DNA from: Anaerolineales bacterium
GTDB taxonomy: Bacteria > Chloroflexota > Anaerolineae > Anaerolineales > UBA6668
NCBI GenBank assembly: GCA_020630805.1
Contig: JAHDIM010000021.1
Coordinates: forward strand, 1 to 33,567
Direction: 5' to 3'
Length of the DNA: 33,567 nucleotides
The translations under genes were made by a program, and so were the position numbers. The notes below the pieces were generated by a model, which had not been told where the DNA came from, ran no database searches, and saw nothing but the letters and a program-made list of their open reading frames with translations. Of the stretch, positions 26,071 through 33,567 are shown piece by piece (the stretch's first letter is position 1; each line of letters starts with the position of its first letter).

Positions 26071-26948
26071 TTTGTGGCTTCTAAGTAAAGGAACCACCCA
26101 AACTTGGTGCGAACCCAATGGTCCCAACGGTCTTTCATCGCTCGTGGAATGAGTTTGCCGACGAGATTTCGTTCTACAAATGTGTTGCCCGGAACGTAGG
26201 ATAAGTCATCCAAGCACGTGAATTCAATGTGGATGTTATTGAAGTCTGCAAACATGTTGCGGGCCTGCCTAGGGGTTAGGTGACGCGCAATATAACCATC
26301 GGTGACGTCACGCAGAATTTCTTCGTAAGGCTTTTTGAAGAACTGACCTTTGAGCACGCCTTCCATCAATCCAGCCAGCACCCAGTTACGAATTGAGTGT
26401 CGGTTATAGACCATGATTTGTGTCTTGCCACCCGGCTTCAACGTGCGATGGATCTCATGAATGATCTGTTGCATGTTGGCACTGTGATGGATGACTCCCC
26501 AAGACCATACTAAGTCAAAGGTATTGTCATCAAATGGCAATTGCTCGGCATCTGCTTGGCGAATGTCAGCCACTAGACCGAGTTGCTTGAAGCGGGTTGT
26601 GGTTTGTTCAATGGCAGTTGGGGTAATGTCAACTGCGGAAAGATCTAGGCCATTGCGCGCCAGCGCAGCTGCGGTGGCACCCATGCCGCATCCAATTTCG
26701 AGTACGCGTTTGCCTTTAAGGCCTGCGTAATCAATCTGCTCACTAAATGGTGGCTGGTCTGGATAGGTTGGGTGTCCAAAGTGCCGTGAGGACTCAAAAA
26801 AGCGTGCATCGATTTCGCGATAGAACGCCTCTGTGCCCCGTTCAACTTGCAGGGTTTCCTGCCAGTCATAGGTCATCGGATTGTTGTCCCACCAAGATTG
26901 ATTTGCGTTTTGCAGTTCGTCGTGGGGAGTGTCGTAAATGGAAGTCAT
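26067..26948 (-). CDS. Class I SAM-dependent methyltransferase
   Basis: 293 residues. Motif I EIGCGMGATAAALA (84-97), acidic motif II around AVDITPTAIEQT, DAEQLPF, then WGVIHHSANMQQIIHEIHR and TLKPGGK. This is the Methyltransf_11/UbiE-like Rossmann fold. Within a polysaccharide locus it most likely O-methylates a sugar, or caps a chain, using S-adenosylmethionine. The closing GWFLYLEATK and a basic C-terminus hint at loose membrane association (weak inference). It starts 4 bp after the GT2 stop and overlaps the next GT4 start by GTGA. Confidence 0.9.
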   Translation of the reverse strand: MTSIYDTPHDELQNANQSWWDNNPMTYDWQETLQVERGTEAFYREIDARFFESSRHFGHPTYPDQPPFSEQIDYAGLKGKRVLEIGCGMGATAAALARNGLDLSAVDITPTAIEQTTTRFKQLGLVADIRQADAEQLPFDDNTFDLVWSWGVIHHSANMQQIIHEIHRTLKPGGKTQIMVYNRHSIRNWVLAGLMEGVLKGQFFKKPYEEILRDVTDGYIARHLTPRQARNMFADFNNIHIEFTCLDDLSYVPGNTFVERNLVGKLIPRAMKDRWDHWVRTKFGWFLYLEATK

Positions 26949-26952
26949 AGCC

Positions 26953-27861
26953 TTATTGTGCTTTTACTTCTTGATAGCCCTGTAAAAGCCCGCGAATGTT
27001 AGCATAGCTCTCAACAAAGCGGACAACGCTAAACGGAATTATGTCTGCGAACCATCCCCGAGGCGAATGGGACGCTAATCTTGACGCGCGATAGACAATT
27101 GGAATTAGCGTTATAAGACCAATTGCACCTAGCAATACATGGGTATACACAGTCTTTGTTAACTGCCAGCCGTGTTGATGTTCATTGAGTGCCCAGACTT
27201 GGCTGCTACCGTGTCCGCGCCCTAAGCGGTTGTGATAAAACGTTTTCCAATCTTCCGGCATGACGTGCGTGACCTTGATAGAACGGTCTTGCACTTTCTT
27301 GTAGCCTTTGTCGCGGAGATTTTCACCGAACCAGCCGTCTTCGCCAGCTAACATTGGGGCCGCATCTCCTTCGGGAAAGAGACCGGCATCGATCGCAGCC
27401 GAACGTCGGCAAGAAAAGCCTTCGCTCCAGTTCATTTCAGTTGTTGTGCCGGGGCCATAATGCTCAATATGCAGGGCTTGCACATAGCGTGGGAGTAGAG
27501 CATTGGTATTTTCAACTTCACTCTCAATGACCACAAAATCTGCACCGGCTTCATACAAAGGCGCTAGATCTTTGAGAATGGAGGCTGGTAGAAATACGTC
27601 TGCATTCAGAATGAGCACAACTTCACCCTTTGCTTCAACAATGCCTTGGTTACGGGCGGCTGAACGTCCAGTGCCGCGGGTTTGCCGCCGATATTGAATG
27701 CGATCATCTTCAAAACTTTGCACAAGTTCAGGCGTGCGATCGGACGATTCATCTACGACTAGAATTTCATACTCGGAATAGTCAAGCGCGAGCAGCTTTT
27801 CAAGCGTTGCGACAATATCTGCTTCTTCGTTATAGGTTGGGATGACAATCGAGAAAAACAT
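26953..27861 (-). CDS. GT2-family glycosyltransferase, membrane-anchored
   Basis: 302 residues. GT-A fold: FSIVIPTYNEEADI (3-16), VVDESSDRT (35-43), NQGIVEAKGEVVLILNADVF (71-90) where NAD takes the place of the usual DxD, and the late acidic GEDGWFGENL (173-182) that normally provides the catalytic base. A hydrophobic segment near residues 240-257 (HVLLGAIGLITLIPIVY) probably anchors it to the membrane. Predicted to add a sugar to the lipid-linked intermediate. Flanked at 4-5 bp by the methyltransferase and a GT4 gene. Confidence 0.88.
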   Translation of the reverse strand: MFFSIVIPTYNEEADIVATLEKLLALDYSEYEILVVDESSDRTPELVQSFEDDRIQYRRQTRGTGRSAARNQGIVEAKGEVVLILNADVFLPASILKDLAPLYEAGADFVVIESEVENTNALLPRYVQALHIEHYGPGTTTEMNWSEGFSCRRSAAIDAGLFPEGDAAPMLAGEDGWFGENLRDKGYKKVQDRSIKVTHVMPEDWKTFYHNRLGRGHGSSQVWALNEHQHGWQLTKTVYTHVLLGAIGLITLIPIVYRASRLASHSPRGWFADIIPFSVVRFVESYANIRGLLQGYQEVKAQ

Positions 27862-27866
27862 GCTGT

Positions 27867-29075
27867 TTAGTCGCGAAAATGCTCCGGGTAGACGTCGCGG
27901 AGTGCGTTCAGAATATTCTTTTCAGCGCTTTGTAAGCTGAAATGTTCAATTGCAAACGCTCGGCTATTTTCAGATAGTTGCGCAGCTAGCGATTCATCAT
28001 CCAATATTTGTAGAATGCGAGTTGCCATTGCGTCAGCGTCTCCAACATCAACCAAGAAGCCGGTTTCACCATCAATAATGACGCTTTCTGGACCGCCACA
28101 CTTGGTAGAAACGGTTGGTAGTCCGCTGGCCATTGCTTCTAACATGACAATGCCTAACCCTTCTTGGTTAGAAGACAACACAAATGCAGACGCATCACGA
28201 TATAGCTGCGCCAAATCTGCATCTGGAATTGGGCCTAAGAAGTCTACATAGTCTGCTTGCCCTGAATCTTGGAGTATTTTGCTAATGTAATCGGCAGGTT
28301 TATTGCCCGTCAATTTGAGCCGCATGTTGGGATGCGTTTGGCGCACAAGGCCAAGAACGTTGAACAGCGTCAGCGCATCTTTGCGCTCATCGTTGATGCG
28401 TGCCGTGAACAGTAGAAATGGTTGTCGCGGTTCATCTGATGGATGGAAATAGTCAGTATCGACGGGATAAATAGCCACCCGTGTTTTGTCAGATGCAAAA
28501 GGATACAGCTTTTGAATTTGCTGGGCGGTGTGCCCGCCGTTGCTCAAAATGAGAGCTGCTTTTTCAAAAATGTGCGCCTCTTGCTGGTCAAGCTGCTCAC
28601 GATTGCGGCCAGATTGCATGCGTTTCGCCCATTCGTTGCCACGGGCGGCACGCCCCGCTAATTCTTCCTGATAGAGCGTTCCAATCCAGACCAGAAATGG
28701 TTTTGACTGTTTGGTTGCTGGCCAGCCAACATGATTACTCCCTGAAATGACAAAATGAATGTCGTGATTTGCAAACGCGCGGCGTGCGATAAACGCTGGC
28801 AGCATGTTTGTGATCCAAATTGGGAGCGGGTAATGCGGCACAGCGGTGCCTTTGAAGTTTGTACTGGTCAGGTTCTTGGCTTTGTAAGGCAGGGGGGTCT
28901 TGAGGAAATACAAAAGTTTTCCCCAACGCGACCCTGTTGGCACTTGCTCGGTTGCAGTAAATAGAATATCGATCTCATGACCGTAGCGGTCTAAGATGTT
29001 TTTGGCGATGCGAACCTTGGCGGGAACACCGCCATGTTCCACCGGCTCGATCGAGTAAATGCAAGCTTTTGCCAT
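27867..29075 (-). CDS. GT4-family glycosyltransferase
   Basis: 402 residues, GT-B. N-terminal CIYSIEPVEHGGVPAKVRIA, HFVISGSNHVGWPATKQSK in the acceptor domain, then LFTARINDERKDALTLFNVL and FVLSSNQEGLGIVMLEAMAS with the EX7E pair, followed by the sugar-binding CGGPESVI. Complete and of usual length. Predicted cytosolic transfer of one sugar during repeat-unit assembly. The ATG lies 2 bp after the stop of the CgeB-like gene. Confidence 0.88.
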   Translation of the reverse strand: MAKACIYSIEPVEHGGVPAKVRIAKNILDRYGHEIDILFTATEQVPTGSRWGKLLYFLKTPLPYKAKNLTSTNFKGTAVPHYPLPIWITNMLPAFIARRAFANHDIHFVISGSNHVGWPATKQSKPFLVWIGTLYQEELAGRAARGNEWAKRMQSGRNREQLDQQEAHIFEKAALILSNGGHTAQQIQKLYPFASDKTRVAIYPVDTDYFHPSDEPRQPFLLFTARINDERKDALTLFNVLGLVRQTHPNMRLKLTGNKPADYISKILQDSGQADYVDFLGPIPDADLAQLYRDASAFVLSSNQEGLGIVMLEAMASGLPTVSTKCGGPESVIIDGETGFLVDVGDADAMATRILQILDDESLAAQLSENSRAFAIEHFSLQSAEKNILNALRDVYPEHFRD

Positions 29076-29077
29076 AG

Positions 29078-30079
29078 TTATAAAGAGTGCAGCGTGTCTA
29101 GCACGGTCTGCATGCGGGCCTGATAGGTATTTTGGCCACGCGAAATGATATCAAATCCGCGCTGCGCGATGGCAGTGCGTTCCTGATCATTTTTCAAAAA
29201 GTATGTGATCTTGTCTGCTAACTCTTCACCTGAGCTAAAAAATGCGGCACCTTTATTCTCACCAAATAGCGCAACTTGTTCATCTGTGCGGCTGGTGAGC
29301 ATAAATGCGCCACAGGCTGGTGCTTCATAGGTACGCATATTATGCGCGGGACCGTTCTGGTTGCGGATAAAGTTGAGTGCAATTTTCGCACTACTCAGTA
29401 GCGGGGCGAGTTTGTCCCCTTCAGCCACGCCTTTTACCGCTTTTTTCAGCGGGCTATCACCTGCTAAGCGGTGCCAGTGGTTGCCCCAAAGTTCAAGTTG
29501 AGTTGGATCAACGTGATTAAGCAAGTCTTCACGTGGCGCTTCCCAAGTCCCGGCGAAAATCACGTCTCTTGTTTGAGCGTGTTGAGTGGGCCGATGTTGG
29601 ATTGGATCATAGGCAAAGGGTAAATACGATGTGTGTTTTGCGCCTGCCCTATAAAACTTTTCAATTAGAAAATTGCCCCAAGTGAAATGTGCGTCATAAA
29701 GCGGAATAGAAGCCAGTAGAGCGGTGCTGCTGTTGTGCGGCTCCCAAGGGCTGTCTGCATTCCAATTGGCAAGTTTCGCTTTACTGACGTCTTTGATTTG
29801 AGCTAATGTTTCAACATCAAATTGGCGTCCGCCCAAAATTAGGACGATGTCAGGCTTGATTTGCTGCACCCGGCGTGGCAAATTTGCATTGACCCAACGC
29901 TGCTCGATCCAGTGTGAAATGTCTGGTAACAAAGGTGTCGAAGAAGCGCGCCAATGTGCAAGCGGGAAACCAGCCATGTCAAAGGTGTCGACATGTACGT
30001 CTAATCCCTGCAAACCACGCAGGCAAAAATCACCGAGTTGGCCGGGGGTCATTTCCCCAACAAGTAATACGCGGGTCAT
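29078..30079 (-). CDS. CgeB-like glycosyltransferase
   Basis: 333 residues. The N-terminal half has VLLVGEMTPGQLG and PDIVLILGGRQFD; the C-terminal half has RTYEAPACGAFMLTSRTD and LFGENKGAAFFSSGEELADK, the pattern of the CgeB/glycosyl transferases group 1 (spore-coat maturation CgeB) family. An NWNADSPWEPHN segment near residue 105-116 matches the WxxDxP-type region of such proteins. Probably transfers a sugar to the lipid-linked intermediate or a surface target; specificity unknown. Located 12 bp after the first gene of the locus and 2 bp before the next. Confidence 0.82.
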   Translation of the reverse strand: MTRVLLVGEMTPGQLGDFCLRGLQGLDVHVDTFDMAGFPLAHWRASSTPLLPDISHWIEQRWVNANLPRRVQQIKPDIVLILGGRQFDVETLAQIKDVSKAKLANWNADSPWEPHNSSTALLASIPLYDAHFTWGNFLIEKFYRAGAKHTSYLPFAYDPIQHRPTQHAQTRDVIFAGTWEAPREDLLNHVDPTQLELWGNHWHRLAGDSPLKKAVKGVAEGDKLAPLLSSAKIALNFIRNQNGPAHNMRTYEAPACGAFMLTSRTDEQVALFGENKGAAFFSSGEELADKITYFLKNDQERTAIAQRGFDIISRGQNTYQARMQTVLDTLHSL

Positions 30080-30091
30080 GAGGATTGCAGA

Positions 30092-31228
30092 CTAAGCCAA
30101 GATTTGATCGTAGTAGTTGATCAAATTGCGCTCATAGTTTTGCCAAGTGAATTGCTGCACAAAGTCGTGAGCGCTGCGGCCCATGGCGATCCGTTCTTCG
30201 GGATTTTCATACAGATACAAAATATTTTCTTTTAGCGCTTCAACATCACCAGCGGGCACGATAAATCCATCTTGACCGCAGCGAATATCTGCGCCAGTAT
30301 GGTCGGTAATGATGAGCGGAATGCCGCAAGCTGCGGCTTCATAAACGACCATGCCAAAGCCATCATGCATCGATGGCATGACAAAAACTGAGGCTTGTTG
30401 GAAATGTTTCCCTAATTCTGTTTGCGGCACAAAAGCAATGTGCTTGAACACGTCTTCATATTGCGGGAGAAACTTACTTGCTTCTGGATATGCATTGCCT
30501 ACTAGCACCAACTCACTGTTCGGTAAGTTGAGTTGCTTGAAGGCTTCTAACAAATATGGAATGCCCTTTTGCAAGCTAATGCCGCCCGCATACATGACAC
30601 GAAAGACATCATCCTCTTTCGGCCCAAGTCCAAAACGCGTAGGATCAAACCCTAAGGTGTTGGGCAGCATTTTCTCTGGGCTGACGCCGTGCGCAATGAG
30701 CGAGCGTTTGACAAAATCAGAGCAGACCATCACGTAATCAGATTCAGCGAATTCGGTTTCCATCTTTTGATGTAACCGTGTATATGCTGAGGGGAATTCC
30801 AGTCCAAAGCGGGCATATTCTTCGGCCAAAATCTGATGTTGATGTGCTGGATGTGCTGCACAACGGTCGCAGATAACAGTTGCGCCTTGCTGTTGAGCAA
30901 CGCGTAATGAATACAATCCCTGATGGTTGAAGAAATGAAAGATATCAATGTCTTTGGGCAGGCGACGGGAGGCCATCCGATCGTACCAATTGTCGCCATA
31001 GTGGTAGACGTTAGCGCGGAAGAGATCGTTTGGCACAAAAGATGCTGCCATAGACAGATAGCCCGGCGGTCGAATTTGCGTGACAAACTGTAAGGGAATG
31101 CCTTTTTCATAGCGGCTGAAATTCGTCGTAATAAATTGTTTGAGATATCCCGCATTTACAGCGCCGCGTGCCATTGGATAACTATGAAACACACCAGCGC
31201 TAGATACGACCACATTCGGGTTTGTCAT
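30092..31228 (-). CDS. GT4-family glycosyltransferase, first gene of the polysaccharide locus
   Basis: 378 residues from ATG 31226-31228 (MTNPNVVVSSAG). A longer frame up to 31417 would add 63 residues without family likeness and overlap the divergent regulator gene, so it is rejected. GT-B: VMYAGGISLQKGIPYLLEAF in the donor domain and SMHDGFGMVVYEAAACGIPL (the DGFG variant of the EX7E motif). The acceptor domain contains ICDRCAAHPAHQHQILAEE. As the first gene of the minus-strand locus it lies just downstream of the divergent promoter region; a TAGAAT hexamer 11 bases before the ATG could give a very short or absent leader (weak). Confidence 0.88.
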   Translation of the reverse strand: MTNPNVVVSSAGVFHSYPMARGAVNAGYLKQFITTNFSRYEKGIPLQFVTQIRPPGYLSMAASFVPNDLFRANVYHYGDNWYDRMASRRLPKDIDIFHFFNHQGLYSLRVAQQQGATVICDRCAAHPAHQHQILAEEYARFGLEFPSAYTRLHQKMETEFAESDYVMVCSDFVKRSLIAHGVSPEKMLPNTLGFDPTRFGLGPKEDDVFRVMYAGGISLQKGIPYLLEAFKQLNLPNSELVLVGNAYPEASKFLPQYEDVFKHIAFVPQTELGKHFQQASVFVMPSMHDGFGMVVYEAAACGIPLIITDHTGADIRCGQDGFIVPAGDVEALKENILYLYENPEERIAMGRSAHDFVQQFTWQNYERNLINYYDQILA

Positions 31229-31338
31229 GGGTTGTATTCTAATCGGGAATTGAACGAAGCGGAATGTCTTGTGCAAAACGTTGCCAATCAGCAGGCTTGA
31301 ATGTTGTATATTTAGAACTGACATTCGTAAAGAATTGC
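31229..31338. promoter_or_regulatory. Divergent promoter region with three GAATGT-type motifs
   Basis: 110 bp between the polysaccharide locus (minus) and the regulator gene (plus). For the plus strand, TTGCCA (31281-31286) and TGTATA (31305-31310) with an 18-base spacer are plausible -35/-10 boxes. GAATGT occurs at 31262-31267 and 31299-31304, and inverted (ACATTC) at 31321-31326; the outer pair is GAATGTC/GACATTC. These could be operator half-sites for the adjacent LuxR-type protein. No experiment or alignment supports this yet. Confidence 0.45.
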
Positions 31339-32634
31339 ATGTCCGAAGAACACCCAACTCCTCCCAATCTGAGCGAACGCGAGCTTGAACTGTTGCGGTT
31401 GCTTGCCACCGGTGCAAGTAACAAAGAATTAGCAGAAAAGCTGGTGATCAGCCCAAATACCGTCAAAGTTCACTTACGCAACATCTATAGCAAGTTGGAG
31501 GTGTCTTCACGCACCGAGGCGACCTTATATGCGATTCGAACGGGGCTTGTGCGCGTCAAGCGTAATTTGCAGACAGGCGAATTGTCGGCTGAGGTAGTGG
31601 CACAGCCAACTGAGGTTGCAGTTGAAGAGCCTGCCTCTGGCGTCGATGCTCCTGAACTAGCAGAATCGCTAAACCCTATTACATTTGATGCCCCTAACGC
31701 ACAAACGCCAATTTCGACTCCAGCATCTGAAAAGTCCGCCTCGCGCAATTGGCTTATTCCAACACTCATTGGGATTTTGGCTGTACTAGGGCTTGCAGCA
31801 TTTGCATTTTTGCGAACTCCTACTCCCGCTGAACAACCTCCAGTGTCAATCTCAGATATTGAGCGTTGGGAGAAATTATTTACGTCTCCAGTGACGTTGA
31901 ACGCAGTGATCAATGGGTATCAAGACAGCATCTATTTGTTAGACGATGTTGAGGTCAGCCGTTTGAATGCAGAGTTGACAGACTGGGAGGCTCTAACAAC
32001 AACGCCAGTTGATGTGGATTCGCCGCCTTTTGGATTTGCAGGGAGCCTTTTTACTTTCTCAGACAAGGCAAGTCAGTATACGCTTTCCGATGATGCTTGG
32101 GCGGCGCTTAGTTCTCCACCCATGCCTTTCACTGGATACGACACGGTCGTCACCGAAGGCAGTGCCCTTATTTTTGATCCGCAAGGGGTTTACAGTTACT
32201 TGCCACAAACTGATACTTGGGAAACGGTGGCAAATTTTCCGGTTGTGGCTACGAAGGTGGATGTGGCGAATACTCTTAGCAAAGTCTATGCGCTGCCAAG
32301 CCAGCCTGAGGCGGTTACGGATTTGCAGGTGTTTAGCCTTTCGAATCGTAATTTTGGCGAGACACTGTCATTGCCTGAAGCTGTTCGGAACGGTGCGATT
32401 GCCAGCATCATTGACAATGTCTATGTAGTCGGTGAAACCACTGCGGGTACTATCAAACTTTGGCAATATCAAGAAGGCACTGAAACTTGGGCCGCGCTAG
32501 ATACCCCTAACTTTGCGTCGGTGCCCGCCATGACCTCTTCCGGCTCTCGCCTCTATTTCCTCGACACCGCCACTGGTGATGTCTACGCATTTGATGCGGT
32601 TTTCACCGTAATGGTGCCAATAATCGGCGGTTAA
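31339..32634 (+). CDS. Membrane-anchored LuxR-type regulator with extracytoplasmic six-unit beta-propeller
   Basis: 431 residues from ATG 31339. A frame extending to 31264 adds 25 unlike residues and runs through the promoter region, so the shorter start is preferred; only a weak AAAGA precedes it. Residues about 10-72 are a GerE/LuxR DNA-binding domain ([20 protein letters not shown], then [19 protein letters not shown]). Residues 75-135 are an acidic, Pro/Ala-rich linker; 138-158 a single hydrophobic helix ([20 protein letters not shown]). Residues 170-431 form six repeats of 38-45 residues marked by Trp177, 216, 254, 294, (Phe339) and 384, like kelch-type blades. Topology: DNA-binding domain in the cytosol, propeller outside. 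It looks like a ToxR/CadC-style one-component sensor built on a LuxR domain. No receiver domain is present. Confidence 0.88.
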   Translation: MSEEHPTPPNLSERELELLRLLATGASNKELAEKLVISPNTVKVHLRNIYSKLEVSSRTEATLYAIRTGLVRVKRNLQTGELSAEVVAQPTEVAVEEPASGVDAPELAESLNPITFDAPNAQTPISTPASEKSASRNWLIPTLIGILAVLGLAAFAFLRTPTPAEQPPVSISDIERWEKLFTSPVTLNAVINGYQDSIYLLDDVEVSRLNAELTDWEALTTTPVDVDSPPFGFAGSLFTFSDKASQYTLSDDAWAALSSPPMPFTGYDTVVTEGSALIFDPQGVYSYLPQTDTWETVANFPVVATKVDVANTLSKVYALPSQPEAVTDLQVFSLSNRNFGETLSLPEAVRNGAIASIIDNVYVVGETTAGTIKLWQYQEGTETWAALDTPNFASVPAMTSSGSRLYFLDTATGDVYAFDAVFTVMVPIIGG

Positions 32635-32670
32635 CCCGAAAGTATTACAGGTAAAAAACCGGTTTTGTGA

Positions 32671-32696
32671 GGGTTAGTAGACAATTAACCCCTTTT
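32671..32696 (+). terminator. Possible weak terminator after the regulator gene
   Basis: GGGTTA (32671-32676) and TAACCC (32686-32691) can pair across a 9-base loop, followed by CTTTT. A 12-bp palindrome AAAACCGGTTTT (32655-32666) lies just before. Short stem and short T-run make this uncertain. Confidence 0.35.
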
Positions 32697-32734
32697 GAGT
32701 ATTGAGACTCATGCCGAAATTTCATACGGTAATA

Positions 32735-32757
32735 ACGTGTAATAAGTAATTGCACGT
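32735..32757. promoter_or_regulatory. Dyad upstream of the secreted protein gene
   Basis: ACGTGTAA (32735-32742) and TTGCACGT (32750-32757) pair with one G-T mismatch across 7 bases. It sits about 100 bp upstream of the secreted-protein start in the 219-bp intergenic region and could be an operator or part of a 5' leader. Nothing else in this gap is clearly recognisable except the possible terminator and the ribosome-binding site. Confidence 0.35.
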
Positions 32758-32853
32758 AACACGGTATGTAATGAGGCGAGCCCACTGCTGCACAAACAGG
32801 TAGGTGCGCGGCAAACTCGTCTGTAATAAATCTCAAAGCTAAGGAAATAGTTG

Positions 32854-33567
32854 ATGATGAAAAAAGTGGTAGTTTCTCTCCTCACAGTGATGGCGGCATT
32901 ATTTATGTTCGCTGGCTCTGGCTCAGTGCAAGCGCAGTCTGCAACGAATGCGACTTGGACCTCAGCAATCATTTATCAAAATACAAGTAATAGCAACGGC
33001 AACTTGAGCGTGACGTTCTATGACAGTTCAGGCACCGCTTACAGCGTTGCATCATTGCCAGTAACGGCTTTCAAAAGTGGCACGATCCAAGTTGGGACGG
33101 TTGCGACTAGCCCAGGGTTGCCAGCTGGCTTCAAGGGTAGTGCAGTTGTCTCTTCTGATGTAAACGTCGCGGTTACCTATCTGCAATTCGATAGCAGTGC
33201 AGCCTACGGTCGGATGATCTACAACGGCTTTACCGCTGACCAAGGGTCTTTGAACTTCTCACTGCCAACGGTACTGAAGCAAAAATTCGGTACGACCTCA
33301 CGCGTTGGGGTTCAAAACATTGGCAACACCAGCACGAGCGTGCAATTGCGTTTCTTCGAAGCAGGCTCATCTACGCCATCTTTTACAGATACGCAAACTA
33401 TTCCAGCGAAGGCGTCTTACATCTTCTCTTTGAATGATTACTCAAATACAGATATCCCAGCTGGGTTCTCTGGTTCATTGGAAGTTGTCTCAGATAGCCA
33501 ACCGGTCGTTGCAGCATCACAAGAAACCAGCGATGCAGGCCGCGCAGCGTATGCATTTGAAGGTGTC
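32854..33567 (+). CDS. Secreted 112-residue-repeat surface protein (3' end outside window)
   Basis: Open for 238 codons to the window edge, so partial. ATG 32854 (or the adjacent ATG 32857) follows AAGGA at 32841-32845. Signal peptide: MMKK, hydrophobic core (VVVSLLTVMAALFMFAG), and a VQA-QS cleavage site at about 27/28. The mature part is Ser/Thr/Asn-rich and holds two copies of a unit of about 112 residues: IIYQNTSN (39-46) aligns with VGVQNIGN (151-158), and PAGFKGSAVVSSD (90-102) with PAGFSGSLEVVSD (202-214). Likely a beta-sandwich cell-surface or extracellular protein; function unknown. It is co-directional with the regulator 219 bp upstream. Confidence 0.85.
   Translation, partial: MMKKVVVSLLTVMAALFMFAGSGSVQAQSATNATWTSAIIYQNTSNSNGNLSVTFYDSSGTAYSVASLPVTAFKSGTIQVGTVATSPGLPAGFKGSAVVSSDVNVAVTYLQFDSSAAYGRMIYNGFTADQGSLNFSLPTVLKQKFGTTSRVGVQNIGNTSTSVQLRFFEAGSSTPSFTDTQTIPAKASYIFSLNDYSNTDIPAGFSGSLEVVSDSQPVVAASQETSDAGRAAYAFEGV

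Noticed and set aside
30092-31417. Long form of the first GT4 gene starting at 31417.
   Set aside because: It would run through the divergent promoter region and the regulator's HTH coding sequence; the family-like N-terminus begins at 31228.
32800-32853. Leader of the secreted-protein gene resembles one half of a cyclic-di-GMP (GEMM) riboswitch (GGCAAAC ... CAAAGCTAAGG).
   Set aside because: The GNRA-type hairpin and the whole second stem are missing before the start codon, so the resemblance is only to short loop motifs.

Overview
The window reads as a bacterial chromosome segment of roughly balanced base composition (judged by eye). Its content fits the Chloroflexota, probably an Anaerolineae-like lineage. 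The pointers are an archaeal-type thiolase/DUF35 pair, GT-C membrane glycosyltransferases with a beta-rich C-terminal tail, a LuxR-type regulator carrying an extracytoplasmic propeller, and a repeat-built secreted protein. This placement is inference; no rRNA or other phylogenetic marker is present.

Layout. (1) 1-1.7 kb, plus strand: a thiolase-superfamily protein and a DUF35 zinc-ribbon/OB-fold protein, ended by a bidirectional terminator at 1724-1754. (2) 1.75-31.2 kb, minus strand: one continuous surface-polysaccharide locus of 20 genes, read right to left, mostly with 1-11 bp overlaps or gaps of a few bases. It holds an initiating polyprenyl-phosphate sugar-1-phosphate transferase (WecA/MraY type, with an extra C-terminal domain), a Wzx-type flippase, six GT4 enzymes, one CgeB-like and two GT2 glycosyltransferases, three polytopic GT-C/polymerase-like proteins, a DUF2304 protein, two sugar-nucleotide epimerases, two AsnB-type amidotransferases, a bi-domain oxidoreductase, a heparinase II/III-family protein and a methyltransferase. 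Three of the longest internal gaps contain inverted repeats: a 12-bp hairpin (7973-8005), a 44-bp perfect palindrome (9021-9064) and a nested 92-bp element (17107-17198). (3) 31.2-33.6 kb, plus strand, divergent from the locus: a membrane-anchored LuxR-type regulator with a six-unit extracytoplasmic beta-propeller, then the start of a secreted 112-residue-repeat protein cut by the window end.

How it fits together (inference). The WecA-like enzyme loads undecaprenyl phosphate. The glycosyltransferases build a repeat unit whose sugars probably include galacturonic acid (UDP-glucuronate 4-epimerase-like protein) and amidated or otherwise modified residues (AsnB proteins, oxidoreductase, methyltransferase). 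The flippase exports the unit, and a GT2-DUF2304-GT-C module probably adds a branch sugar from a lipid carrier. No Wzz/Wzc/Wza export machinery and no UDP-glucose dehydrogenase is in the window. The divergent regulator is placed to link an extracellular signal to polysaccharide and surface-protein expression. No tRNA, rRNA, CRISPR or insertion sequence was seen, and no gene-free stretch exceeds about 220 bp.
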